NCBI RefSeq assembly: GCF_014202995.1
Contig: NZ_JACHIA010000007.1
Span: 62,001 to 126,000 of the forward strand
Length of the DNA: 64,000 nucleotides
Reading direction: 5' to 3'
Source: Longimicrobium terrae
Lineage (GTDB): Bacteria; Gemmatimonadota; Gemmatimonadetes; Longimicrobiales; Longimicrobiaceae
Below, piece by piece: positions 40,480 to 49,068 of the stretch. Under the pieces are notes generated by a model that was not told where the DNA came from, did no database searches, and was given only the letters and a program-made list of their open reading frames with translations. The position numbers were made by a program, and so were the translations under genes. Position 1 is the first letter of the stretch. Every line of letters starts with the position of its first letter.

Positions 40480-42666
40480 ATGTTTTCCGCGCTCGTTCTT
40501 GCCCTTCTCGCGACCGCCCCGGCCCAGGACACGGCCCGGGGCGTTATTCGCGGTACGGTACAGAGCGAGCCGTCCGGCCTTCCCATCCCGCTGGCCGTGG
40601 TGGAGGCGCAGGGCCGCCGCCGCACCATGGTGGGCATGACGGACAGCGCGGGCAACTACCTGCTGCGGGTGGAATCGGGCAACCAGGTGTTTCGCGTGCG
40701 GCACCTGGAGCACGCGCCCATCGAGATGCAGGTGCTGGTTCCCGCCGCGGGCGAGGTGGTGCTGGACGTGGCGCTGCAGCACCGCCCCATCACCCTGGCG
40801 CCGGTGCGGGTAGAGGAGCCGCGCCCCGACAGCGTGGCCGCCTCGGCGGTGGAGGTGGGGCTGGTGATCGGCCACCACACGCTGGACGAGGGGGGCACGG
40901 GGCTGGGCGGGCTGGGGGGAATGGAAAGCGAGTCCGGCGGCGAGGCGCTGTACGTGCGCGGATCCGCCAGCAACCTGCAGCTGGTGCTGCTGGACGGCGC
41001 CCCGGTGTACGCCCCCTTTCACATGGGAGGGCTGATTGAAAGCTTTGAACCTGGCGCGGTCGCCTCGGCGCGGCTGTTTCTGGGCGGCGCCCCCGCGCAG
41101 TACGACGGGGGCCTTTCGTACGTGATGGACCTTACCACCCGCGCCGGCAACCGCGAGCGGCACAGCATCAGCGGCGGCGCCGACATGCTCAGCGCCCGCG
41201 CGGTGGTGGACGGGCCGCTTCCCAGCGGCGCGCGCTACCTGGCGTACGCGCGCACCCTGCACGGCTACAGCCTGTCGCGGCTGGAGGGCCAGCCCTTTCC
41301 CTACCGCTTCGCGGACGGGATGGTGCGGCTGGACGCGCCGGTGGCGGGGGGCGCGCTGGCGTTTACCGCGTTCGGCAACCGCGAGGGCGTGCGGCTGGAC
41401 ACCATGCGCACGGACGACGACGCATTCGCCCGCTGGGCCAACCAGGCGGGCTCGCTGCGCTGGCGCGGGAGGATCGACGGCAGCGACGCGGAGTTCACCG
41501 TGGCGGGCGGACGGTTTCGCGGCACCGTGCCCCTGCGCGACACCACCAGCCGCGCGTTTCTGCTGAACACCGTGCAGAACCGGCTGCGGCTGGGGGCGGA
41601 CTTCGGGCGGCGCGCCGGGCCCCTGCGGCTGCGCTACGGCGTGGGGCTGGACCGCACTTGGCTGCGCCACCACGCCTCGGAGCCGGCGGCGTTCCGCACG
41701 CTGGTCAAGGCGCGCAGCACGGGAACGGCCACCGGCGCCTATCTGGACGCCACCTGGCAGCCGTCGGCGCGCGTGGTGCTGCGCGGCGGGGTGCGGGGCG
41801 ACGGCTACAGCCGCGGCGGACTGTTCACCCTGGCCCCGCGCGCCAGCGCCGCCTGGCTGGTGACGGACCGCGCCACGCTGACCGTGGCCGCCGGGCGTTA
41901 TCACCAGTACGTCCTTACGCCGCGGCCGCTGGGGGCGGGGGTGGAGCCGCGCAACTACGCCGACTCGGCCCGCATTCCCGTGGCGCTGGCCGTGGCCGGG
42001 GGAAGCCACCTGGTGCTGGTGCTGGACCAGGAGCTTCTGGCCGGGGTGCGGCTGGGGCTGGAGGGCTTCTACAAGCACTTCAACGGCCTGCCGCTGCCGG
42101 GAACGCGCGGCGCCCACAACTCCGGCGTGGACGTGTGGGTGCGGCGCAGCGCGGGCGACGTCACCGGGTGGCTGGGCTACTCGCTGGGGTGGGCGTGGAA
42201 CACGCTGGACAGCGCCAGCGCGCCCACGCCGTTCCACGGACGGCAGACGCTGAGCGCGGGCGTGACCGGATCGGTGCTGCGCCACACCCGCGTGGCGCTG
42301 CGCATGGCGTACGGCGAGGGGCTGGCGTACACCTCCGGCGGCCCCGGCGGCGCCGACGCCATCACCGGGGGAAGCTCGCTGGGGGGAACGCCGAGCGACC
42401 CGGTGAACCTGGATACCAACGCGCCGCTGGGCGGGCAGGGGGGCGGGCCCTTCGTGCGGCTGGACGCGGAGCTCAGCCGCACCTTCGCCCCGCGGGTGGC
42501 CGGGCGCATCGCCACGCTCACCCCGTACCTTCGCGTGATCAACGCGCTGGAAAGCCGCGACGCCCTCATCTACCGCTACTTCGGGCAGAACCAGGAGGCC
42601 GGGACGCTGCAGTCCGTGGCCACCCTCCCGCTCGTGCCGGTTCTGGGTGTAAACTTCCGCTTCTAG
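40480..42666 (+). CDS. TonB-dependent receptor-like outer-membrane protein
   Basis: The 728-residue protein has a short signal peptide (about 1-15). A carboxypeptidase-regulatory-like domain follows (about 20-105, GVIRGTVQSEPSGLPIPLAV), then a plug domain (about 135-220, GEALYVRGSASNLQLVLLDG, PVYAPFHMGGLIESFEPGAV) and a beta barrel to the C-terminus, ending LVPVLGVNFRF with the terminal Phe typical of outer-membrane insertion. It is 48 bases after the anti-sigma gene and probably belongs to that regulon. The ligand is not known. Confidence 0.9.
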   Translation: MFSALVLALLATAPAQDTARGVIRGTVQSEPSGLPIPLAVVEAQGRRRTMVGMTDSAGNYLLRVESGNQVFRVRHLEHAPIEMQVLVPAAGEVVLDVALQHRPITLAPVRVEEPRPDSVAASAVEVGLVIGHHTLDEGGTGLGGLGGMESESGGEALYVRGSASNLQLVLLDGAPVYAPFHMGGLIESFEPGAVASARLFLGGAPAQYDGGLSYVMDLTTRAGNRERHSISGGADMLSARAVVDGPLPSGARYLAYARTLHGYSLSRLEGQPFPYRFADGMVRLDAPVAGGALAFTAFGNREGVRLDTMRTDDDAFARWANQAGSLRWRGRIDGSDAEFTVAGGRFRGTVPLRDTTSRAFLLNTVQNRLRLGADFGRRAGPLRLRYGVGLDRTWLRHHASEPAAFRTLVKARSTGTATGAYLDATWQPSARVVLRGGVRGDGYSRGGLFTLAPRASAAWLVTDRATLTVAAGRYHQYVLTPRPLGAGVEPRNYADSARIPVALAVAGGSHLVLVLDQELLAGVRLGLEGFYKHFNGLPLPGTRGAHNSGVDVWVRRSAGDVTGWLGYSLGWAWNTLDSASAPTPFHGRQTLSAGVTGSVLRHTRVALRMAYGEGLAYTSGGPGGADAITGGSSLGGTPSDPVNLDTNAPLGGQGGGPFVRLDAELSRTFAPRVAGRIATLTPYLRVINALESRDALIYRYFGQNQEAGTLQSVATLPLVPVLGVNFRF

Positions 42667-42729
42667 AAACCGGGCGCCTCCCCGGCGCCCGCTCCACCCC
42701 TCCGTCTTTTCTCCGCGTTCTCCGTGTCC

Positions 42730-43476
42730 ATGACTCCTGCGTCCCCCGCGCTGCGCCCGCTGAGCGTGGGCGAAATCCTGGACCGCGCCTTTGCGCTGTA
42801 CCGCGGCAACTTCGCGTCCATGCTGGCCACGGCGCTGGCCATCTACGCGCCCCTGGCCGCGCTGCAGTCCGCCGTGTGGAGCGCGGGGTGGGGGACCCTG
42901 TTCATGACCGCGCTCCCCTTTGCGTGGTGCGGGTGCACCGCGCTGCTGCTGGGCGCGCTGACCACGCAGGCGGGGCGCGCGTACATGGGAATGCCCAGCG
43001 GCACCGGCGACGCCGTGGGCTCCGCCCTGCGCCGCATCGTGTCGCTCGTGGTGGTGTTCGTGCTGACGCTGGTGGGAATGTTTCTGGGGCTGTTCGGGCT
43101 GATCATCGGTGCGGCGCTGGTGTGGGTGCTGCTCTTTGCCGCCATCCCCGCGGTCGCGCTGGAAGGGCTGGGCCCCTTTGCCGCGCTGCGCCGCTCCACC
43201 GAACTGGCGGAAGGGGACTGGATGAGAATCTTTCTGGTGCTGCTGGTGGCGTTCATCATCGCCGCGCTTCCCGGGCTGGCGCTGACGGCCATCGTCGGGC
43301 AGATCGGTGAGGGGATGAACCTCACGGCGCAGGCGGTTTCGCAGGCGCTTTCCACCCTGCTGTCGGCCATCACCTATCCGTATTCCGTGGCCGCCACCGT
43401 GGTGATGTACTACGACCGGCGCGTGCGGGCGGAAGGGCTGGACGTTCAGCTGCTGGAGGCGGCGATCGGCGCGTAG
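42730..43476 (+). CDS. Polytopic membrane protein (GDPD membrane-domain-like)
   Basis: The 248-residue protein has a cytoplasmic N-terminus (LRPLSVGEILDRAFALYRGN) typical of the glycerophosphodiester-phosphodiesterase membrane-domain / DUF975-like family. About six membrane helices follow (for example LATALAIYAPLAALQSAVW, LVVVFVLTLVGMFLGLFGLI, IFLVLLVAFIIAALPGLAL). A conserved AALRRSTELAEGDWMRIFLV segment is cytoplasmic. The start could also be the GTG at 42724. Its role is unknown. It is on the same strand as the receptor gene, 63 bases after it. Confidence 0.72.
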   Translation: MTPASPALRPLSVGEILDRAFALYRGNFASMLATALAIYAPLAALQSAVWSAGWGTLFMTALPFAWCGCTALLLGALTTQAGRAYMGMPSGTGDAVGSALRRIVSLVVVFVLTLVGMFLGLFGLIIGAALVWVLLFAAIPAVALEGLGPFAALRRSTELAEGDWMRIFLVLLVAFIIAALPGLALTAIVGQIGEGMNLTAQAVSQALSTLLSAITYPYSVAATVVMYYDRRVRAEGLDVQLLEAAIGA

Positions 43477-44129
43477 ATTTCCGTTGATCGGCACGAGCGC
43501 ACGGACGTTCCCGGATCGACGAACAAGTTGATCGACGGAGTTCCCGATGCGCGCGTTTCCTTTGATTGCAATCGGCAGAAATTCTCGGCCGATGAAGGTT
43601 CCTGGTCGACGGAGCTTTTTGATCAACGGAAGATCGCAATCGGCAGAGCTTCGTGGTCGACGGAGGTTCTCGATGACCGAGATTCTTGATCGGCGTGGCT
43701 TGCCGATCGACGGGCGATCGTGGTCGGCAGCGTTCTGATCGACCGGGATTCTCGATCGGCGGGAAGATCGTGATCGACGATGGTTCCCGCGCGGCGGAGG
43801 GTGATCACGGGACTCGCGGAGGAACGCGGGGGTGGCGGAGGGACGCGGGGGAAGGGATGGGGGTGGCGCGGCGGGCCGGGGCGGCTCGCCGCGCTTTTTG
43901 TTTTCAGCGAAGTTCGTCGGAGATTGGGTTTAGTCTGAAGATCGTCCGTTTTCGCCGCCACGGAGGCCGCCGTGACCCGGCGCGGAACGGCGCGTCCGGG
44001 TCGGGGGGCAATTGCGCGTTGCGCACTCTCCGGACTTTCGGTGCACGAGCGCCGGGGGATACATTGCCGCCCTTGCCCCGTCCCTTCCGGCGGCGGCGTT
44101 GACCCGATCCCGTTGCAACCGCTGCTGGA
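43477..44129. other. Intergenic region with degenerate GATCG repeats
   Basis: This 653-base gap begins with about 300 bases of degenerate repeats (see the repeat entry). It then contains a GC-rich stretch and a segment at about 43895-44000 that may hold the promoter of the glutamate dehydrogenase gene. No small gene was recognised. Confidence 0.5.
43485..43790. repeat. Degenerate GATCG(A/G)C tandem-type repeat region
   Basis: Roughly 20-30 base units containing TTGATCGGC, GATCGACGGAG, GTCGACGGAGGTTC and GATCGACGGG recur about ten times with variation. The tract is GATC-rich and of lower GC than its surroundings. Spacing is irregular and the copies are not exact. Confidence 0.65.
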
Positions 44130-47100
44130 ATGAGCAACCCGACTCCGACTCTTGCCCCCGTGGCCCCCGCGGTGACGGTGGACCAGCTCTGCGACCACCT
44201 GGCCGGCCTCACGCGCCCCGACGCCGAGCTGGTGTGCCGCTTTGCCCGCATCTTCTTCGCCAAGGTGCCGCGCCAGCTTCTGGAGGAGCGCACCCCGGAA
44301 CAGCTGGCCGCCGTCACCCTGGGCGCGTGGGAGTTTCTGCGCGCCGCCCGCCCGGACCAGGTGAACGTGCAGGTCACCGAGCCCGAGGCCGAAGGGTGGG
44401 ACGCCCCCGTCACCGTGATCCGCGCCGAGGTGGGCGACCGCCCCTTCATCGTCGACACGGTGCGCGAGTACCTGGGCGGCCAGGGGCTCACCATTCAGCA
44501 CTACGTCTACCCCGTCATCCCCGTGCGCCGCGACGCGTCCGGGGAAATCGTCGCGCTCGAGGGGCCGGAGAAAGGCGGGGCGCTGGAGGCGCTTTCGCAC
44601 TGCGAGGTGGGGCGCGTTCCCGACGCCGCCCGCCGCGACAACATCCGCGACGCCATCCGCGACCGCCTGGCCGACGTGGTGGAGGCCACCAGCGACTTTC
44701 CCCGCATGGTGGAAGCGCTGGAAGACACCGCCTCGCTGGTGGCCAGCTACGGCGCCGCCTTCCCCGCCCGCGCGGCGGAGTTCGCCGAGCAGGCCGAGTT
44801 CCTCCGCTGGCTGGGCGACGGCAACTTCGTCTTTCTGGGCTTTCGCGAGTACGTGATGTCGGGCGACGGCGACGGGGCCATGCTCAGCATTCGCCGCGAC
44901 ACCGGGCTGGGCATTCTGCGCAACCCGGAGCACAGCAGCTACGCCACCCCGGTCCCCGTGGGCCAGCTTCCGCCGGAACTGCGGGCGCGCGTCACGGGCG
45001 GGCCGGTGCTCATCGTCAGCAAGGCCAACGCGGAATCCACCGTGCACCGCCGCGCGCGGATGGACTACGTGGGCGTAAAGACGATGGACGGCGCGGGGCG
45101 CATTACCGGCGAGCGGCGCTTTCTGGGCCTCTTTACCTCGCAGGCGTACAGCGCCGCCACGGGCGAAATCCCGCTGCTGCGCGGCAAGCTGGACCGCGTG
45201 CTGCGCGAGTCCGGCTCCCTCCCGGGCGGGCACGACTACAAGGAGATCGTCAGCATCGTCAACACGATGCCCAAGGACGAGCTCTTCGAGGCGTCGGTGG
45301 AGCAGCTGCAGGCCGAGGTGCAGGCCGCGCTGGGCTCGCTCTTCACCGAAGAGGTGCGCGTGGTGGTGCGCGCCGAAGAGCTGCGCGACGAGGCGGCGGT
45401 GATGGTCATTCTTCCCCGCGGCAAGTTCAGCGCGGAGGTGCGCCAGTCCATCGGCGACCGCTTGGCCGAGCGGCTGGGCGGCACCGTGGTCAACTACTAT
45501 CTGGCGATGGCGGCCGGCGACCAGGCCCGCCTGCACTTCTACATCGCCACCCCCGGCGGCCAGCCGCTGCCGGACGCACGCACGCTGGAGCGGGAGATCG
45601 GCGTTCTGCTGCGCTCCTGGGGCGACCGGCTGGAGGAGTCGCTGCGCGACGAGGTGGACGCGGGCGACGCGGCCCGGCTGGGGCGCGCCTACGCCGTGGC
45701 GTTCAGCGCGGAGTACCGCGCCGCCAACGCCCCCAGCGCCGCCATGCACGATGTGCTGCACGTGGAAGCCATGCGCACGCGGGGCGAAAAGGTGGCCCTG
45801 CACCTGCGCCAGCCGCTTCCGGGCGAGGCCGCGCCGCAGGGCAGCTCCGTCCTCAAGCTGTACCTGTCGGGCGAGCGGCTGGTGCTTTCCGACTTCATGC
45901 CGATCCTGGAAGACGCGCGCATCCGCGTCATCGAGGTGGACACCTTTGCCGTGCGCGGCGCCGAGGTGCCCGAAGTCATGATCTACTCCTTTGCCGTGCA
46001 GACCCGCGAAGGCACCCCCATCCCCGACGCGCTGGCGCCCCCGCTGGCGGAGGCGCTGCTGGCCGTGCGGGCGGGCGACGCGGTGGAAGACCCGTTCAAC
46101 GGCCTGGTCCTGGCCGCCGGCCTGCGCTGGCGCGAGGCGGACCTGCTGCGCGCCTACGCCGAGTACGCCTTTCAGGTGGGCGCCATCCCCTCGCGCATCG
46201 CCGTTTCCCGCGCGCTGGCGGCCTACCCGGCGGTGGCCAACGGGCTGGTGGAGCTGTTCCGCGTGCGCTTCGGCGCGCCCGGCGGCGACGAGGGCGGCGT
46301 GCGCGCCCGGCTGGCCGCGGAGCTGGAAAAGGTGAGCTCGCTGGCGGACGACCGCGCGCTGCGCCGGCTGCTGGCGCTCATCAGCGGAACGGTGCGCACG
46401 AACTACTTCCGCCACGGCGGGGCGGACCCGGCGGCCCGCAGCGGCGGCGTGCCCTACATCTCGTTCAAGGTGCGCTCGGCGGACGTGGACGAACTGAAGC
46501 GCACGCGGCTGCTGTACGAGGTGTTCGTGCACAGCGCGCGCATGGAGGGCATTCACCTGCGCGGCGCCCCCGTGTCGCGCGGCGGTATCCGCTGGAGCGA
46601 CCGGCCGGACGACTTCCGCAAGGAAATCCTGGGGCTGGTGACCACGCAGATGATCAAGAACGCGGTCATCGTCCCCAACGGCAGCAAGGGCGGCTTCATC
46701 ACGCGCAAGACCTTCGCCGACCGCGAGGCGATGGCGGCGGAGGCGGCGGACCAATACCGCACCCTCATGCGCGGGCTGCTGGACATCACCGACAACCTGG
46801 TGGAGGGCAAGGTCGTCCCTCCCCAGGGCGTGGTCCGTCATGACGGGGACGATCCCTACCTCGTGGTCGCGGCGGACAAGGGGACGGCGCACCTGTCCGA
46901 CGTGGCTAACGGGGTGTCGGCGGAGTACGGCTTCTGGCTGGGCGACGCGTTCGCTTCGGGCGGCAGCAACGGCTACGACCACAAGGTGGAGGGGATCACC
47001 GCCCGCGGCGGCTGGGAGTGCGTCAAGCGCCACTTCCGCGAAATGGGCAAGGACATCCAGAAGGAGCCGTTCACCGTCGCGGGCGTGGGCGACATGAGCG

Positions 47101-48989
47101 GCGACGTGTTCGGCAACGGGATGCTCCTTTCCGAGAAGATCCGGCTGATCGCCGCCTTTGACCACCGCCACATCTTCATCGACCCCGATCCGGACCCGGC
47201 GGCCAGCTTCGCCGAGCGCCGGCGGATGTTCGCCCTGCCGCGCAGCAGCTGGGAAGACTACGACCGCGCGCTGCTGAGCCCCGGCGCCATCCTGGTCCCC
47301 CGCGGCACCAAGGAGGTGCAGATCACCCCCGAGGCGCGCCGCGCGCTGGGGCTGGCCGACGACGTGGCCACGCTGGACGGCGAGTCGCTGATCCGCGCGG
47401 TGCTCACGGCGCCGGTGGAGCTGCTGTGGAACGGCGGCATCGGCACCTACGTGAAGGACACGGAGGAAACGCACGCCGACGTGGGCGACCCCACCAACGA
47501 CCCGGTGCGGGTGAACGCCGACCAGCTGCGCTGCAAGGTGATGGGCGAGGGCGGCAACCTGGGGCTCACGCAGCGGGCGCGCGTGGCCTTTGACCGGCTG
47601 GGCGGGCGCATCAACACCGACGCGCTCGACAACTCGGCCGGCGTGGACATGTCGGACCACGAGGTGAACCTCAAGATCCTGCTGAACGCCGTGATGAACG
47701 ACGGCGAGCTGGACGAGGCCGGGCGCAACGGGGTGCTGCGCGACATGACGGACGACGTCAACCAGCTGGTGCTGCACGACAACGTCAGCCAGTCGCTGGC
47801 CGTGTCGCTGGACGAGCGCCGCAGCCGCGAGGCGCTGGACGACCACGCCGCGCTCATCACCACGCTGGAGCGCGACCGCCTGCTGAACCGCGACGCCGAG
47901 GGGATTCCCACGGCGGAAACGCTGGCGGAGCGCCGCGCCGACGCGGCCGGGCTTTCGCGCCCCACGCTGGCCGTGCTGCTGGCGCACGCCAAGATGTTCG
48001 CCAAGGCGCAGCTGCTGGCCAGCACGGTGCCCGACGACCCCGCGATGGAGTCGTACCTGGTGAACTACTTTCCGCCGCGCGCGGTGGAGGTGGCGGGGCC
48101 GGACCGGCTGCGCGCGCACCGCCTGCGGCGGGAAATCATCACCACGCAGCTGGTGAACGACCTGGTGGACCTGATGGGGAGCGCCTTTCTGCACCGCGCC
48201 ATGCGCGACACGGGGCACGGCGTTCCCGAGATCGTCCGCGCCTGGGTGGTGGCCAGCCGCATCAGCGGCACCCCGGAGATCCGCGCCGACCTGGCGCAGG
48301 TGGAAGGGGTGTATCCGTCGGAGACCATCTACCGCTGGCTGATGGGGCTGTCGCGGGTGCTGGAAAGCACCACGCTGTGGATTCTGGCCAACGTGGGCAC
48401 CGGCGCGGCGACGGACGGGCTGATCGGCGACGCGCGCAGCGGGCTGGCGGTGGTGCGCGGCGGCTTTGCCCGCGTGGTGAGCGGCGAAGACCGCACCCTG
48501 TTCCTGAAGCGGCTGGGTGAGCTGCAGGACATGGGCGTGGAGCGCGGGCTGGCCGAACGCCTCATCACCCTGCGCTTTCTTCCCCAGTTGCTGGAGATCG
48601 TGGAGGTGTCGCGCCGCGCCTCGACGGACGAGCTGCGGGCGGCGTCGGCCTTCTACGCGGTCTCGGAGCGGTTCGCCACGGCGCGGCTGCGCGAGGCGGT
48701 GCGCGAGGCCGCCGGGCGCGACCCGTGGGAGCGCCGCTTTGCCCAGGCGCTGACGGACGACGTGCAGCGCGCCCAGCGCGACCTGGTGCAGGCGGTGCTG
48801 GCGCGCGCCGCGGACGGGCAGACCGCCCCGGCGCTGGCCGCGGTGGAGGGGGCGCACCCGCGCGCGGCCCGTGCGCTGCGGGAGCTGCTGGGCGAGGTGC
48901 GCGGCGGCGGCGTTCCGCTGGCGGCCTACGCGCTGGTGGTGCACCAGCTGCGGGAACTGGCCACCGCGGCGGCCCGCCCGGCCTCCTGA
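44130..48989 (+). CDS. Large NAD-specific glutamate dehydrogenase
   Basis: The 1619-residue protein matches the roughly 180-kDa NAD-glutamate dehydrogenase family in length and layout: regulatory ACT-like N-terminal region (about 1-480), a linker region, the dehydrogenase core (about 800-1250) and a long helical C-terminus. The core signature is visible at about 815-860 (RGGIRWSDRPDDFRKEILGL, then VPNGSKGGF). The nucleotide-binding VGDMSGDVFGNGML lies near 990. It should deaminate L-glutamate to 2-oxoglutarate and ammonia in the cytoplasm. It stands alone, but downstream dehydrogenases fit amino-acid catabolism. The huge antisense frame is an artefact of codon bias. Confidence 0.93.
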   Translation: MSNPTPTLAPVAPAVTVDQLCDHLAGLTRPDAELVCRFARIFFAKVPRQLLEERTPEQLAAVTLGAWEFLRAARPDQVNVQVTEPEAEGWDAPVTVIRAEVGDRPFIVDTVREYLGGQGLTIQHYVYPVIPVRRDASGEIVALEGPEKGGALEALSHCEVGRVPDAARRDNIRDAIRDRLADVVEATSDFPRMVEALEDTASLVASYGAAFPARAAEFAEQAEFLRWLGDGNFVFLGFREYVMSGDGDGAMLSIRRDTGLGILRNPEHSSYATPVPVGQLPPELRARVTGGPVLIVSKANAESTVHRRARMDYVGVKTMDGAGRITGERRFLGLFTSQAYSAATGEIPLLRGKLDRVLRESGSLPGGHDYKEIVSIVNTMPKDELFEASVEQLQAEVQAALGSLFTEEVRVVVRAEELRDEAAVMVILPRGKFSAEVRQSIGDRLAERLGGTVVNYYLAMAAGDQARLHFYIATPGGQPLPDARTLEREIGVLLRSWGDRLEESLRDEVDAGDAARLGRAYAVAFSAEYRAANAPSAAMHDVLHVEAMRTRGEKVALHLRQPLPGEAAPQGSSVLKLYLSGERLVLSDFMPILEDARIRVIEVDTFAVRGAEVPEVMIYSFAVQTREGTPIPDALAPPLAEALLAVRAGDAVEDPFNGLVLAAGLRWREADLLRAYAEYAFQVGAIPSRIAVSRALAAYPAVANGLVELFRVRFGAPGGDEGGVRARLAAELEKVSSLADDRALRRLLALISGTVRTNYFRHGGADPAARSGGVPYISFKVRSADVDELKRTRLLYEVFVHSARMEGIHLRGAPVSRGGIRWSDRPDDFRKEILGLVTTQMIKNAVIVPNGSKGGFITRKTFADREAMAAEAADQYRTLMRGLLDITDNLVEGKVVPPQGVVRHDGDDPYLVVAADKGTAHLSDVANGVSAEYGFWLGDAFASGGSNGYDHKVEGITARGGWECVKRHFREMGKDIQKEPFTVAGVGDMSGDVFGNGMLLSEKIRLIAAFDHRHIFIDPDPDPAASFAERRRMFALPRSSWEDYDRALLSPGAILVPRGTKEVQITPEARRALGLADDVATLDGESLIRAVLTAPVELLWNGGIGTYVKDTEETHADVGDPTNDPVRVNADQLRCKVMGEGGNLGLTQRARVAFDRLGGRINTDALDNSAGVDMSDHEVNLKILLNAVMNDGELDEAGRNGVLRDMTDDVNQLVLHDNVSQSLAVSLDERRSREALDDHAALITTLERDRLLNRDAEGIPTAETLAERRADAAGLSRPTLAVLLAHAKMFAKAQLLASTVPDDPAMESYLVNYFPPRAVEVAGPDRLRAHRLRREIITTQLVNDLVDLMGSAFLHRAMRDTGHGVPEIVRAWVVASRISGTPEIRADLAQVEGVYPSETIYRWLMGLSRVLESTTLWILANVGTGAATDGLIGDARSGLAVVRGGFARVVSGEDRTLFLKRLGELQDMGVERGLAERLITLRFLPQLLEIVEVSRRASTDELRAASAFYAVSERFATARLREAVREAAGRDPWERRFAQALTDDVQRAQRDLVQAVLARAADGQTAPALAAVEGAHPRAARALRELLGEVRGGGVPLAAYALVVHQLRELATAAARPAS

Positions 48990-49068
48990 CCCATCCGCGC
49001 CCCGGCGGCCGTTCGCGGCCGCCGGGGCGCACTCCATCCCCTCCCCCCGGGCCGTCCGGCCCCCCTTC

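Noticed and set aside
39214-43626. 1470-residue open frame on the minus strand
   Set aside because: It is antisense to the sigma, anti-sigma, receptor and membrane protein genes, all of which have clear domains.
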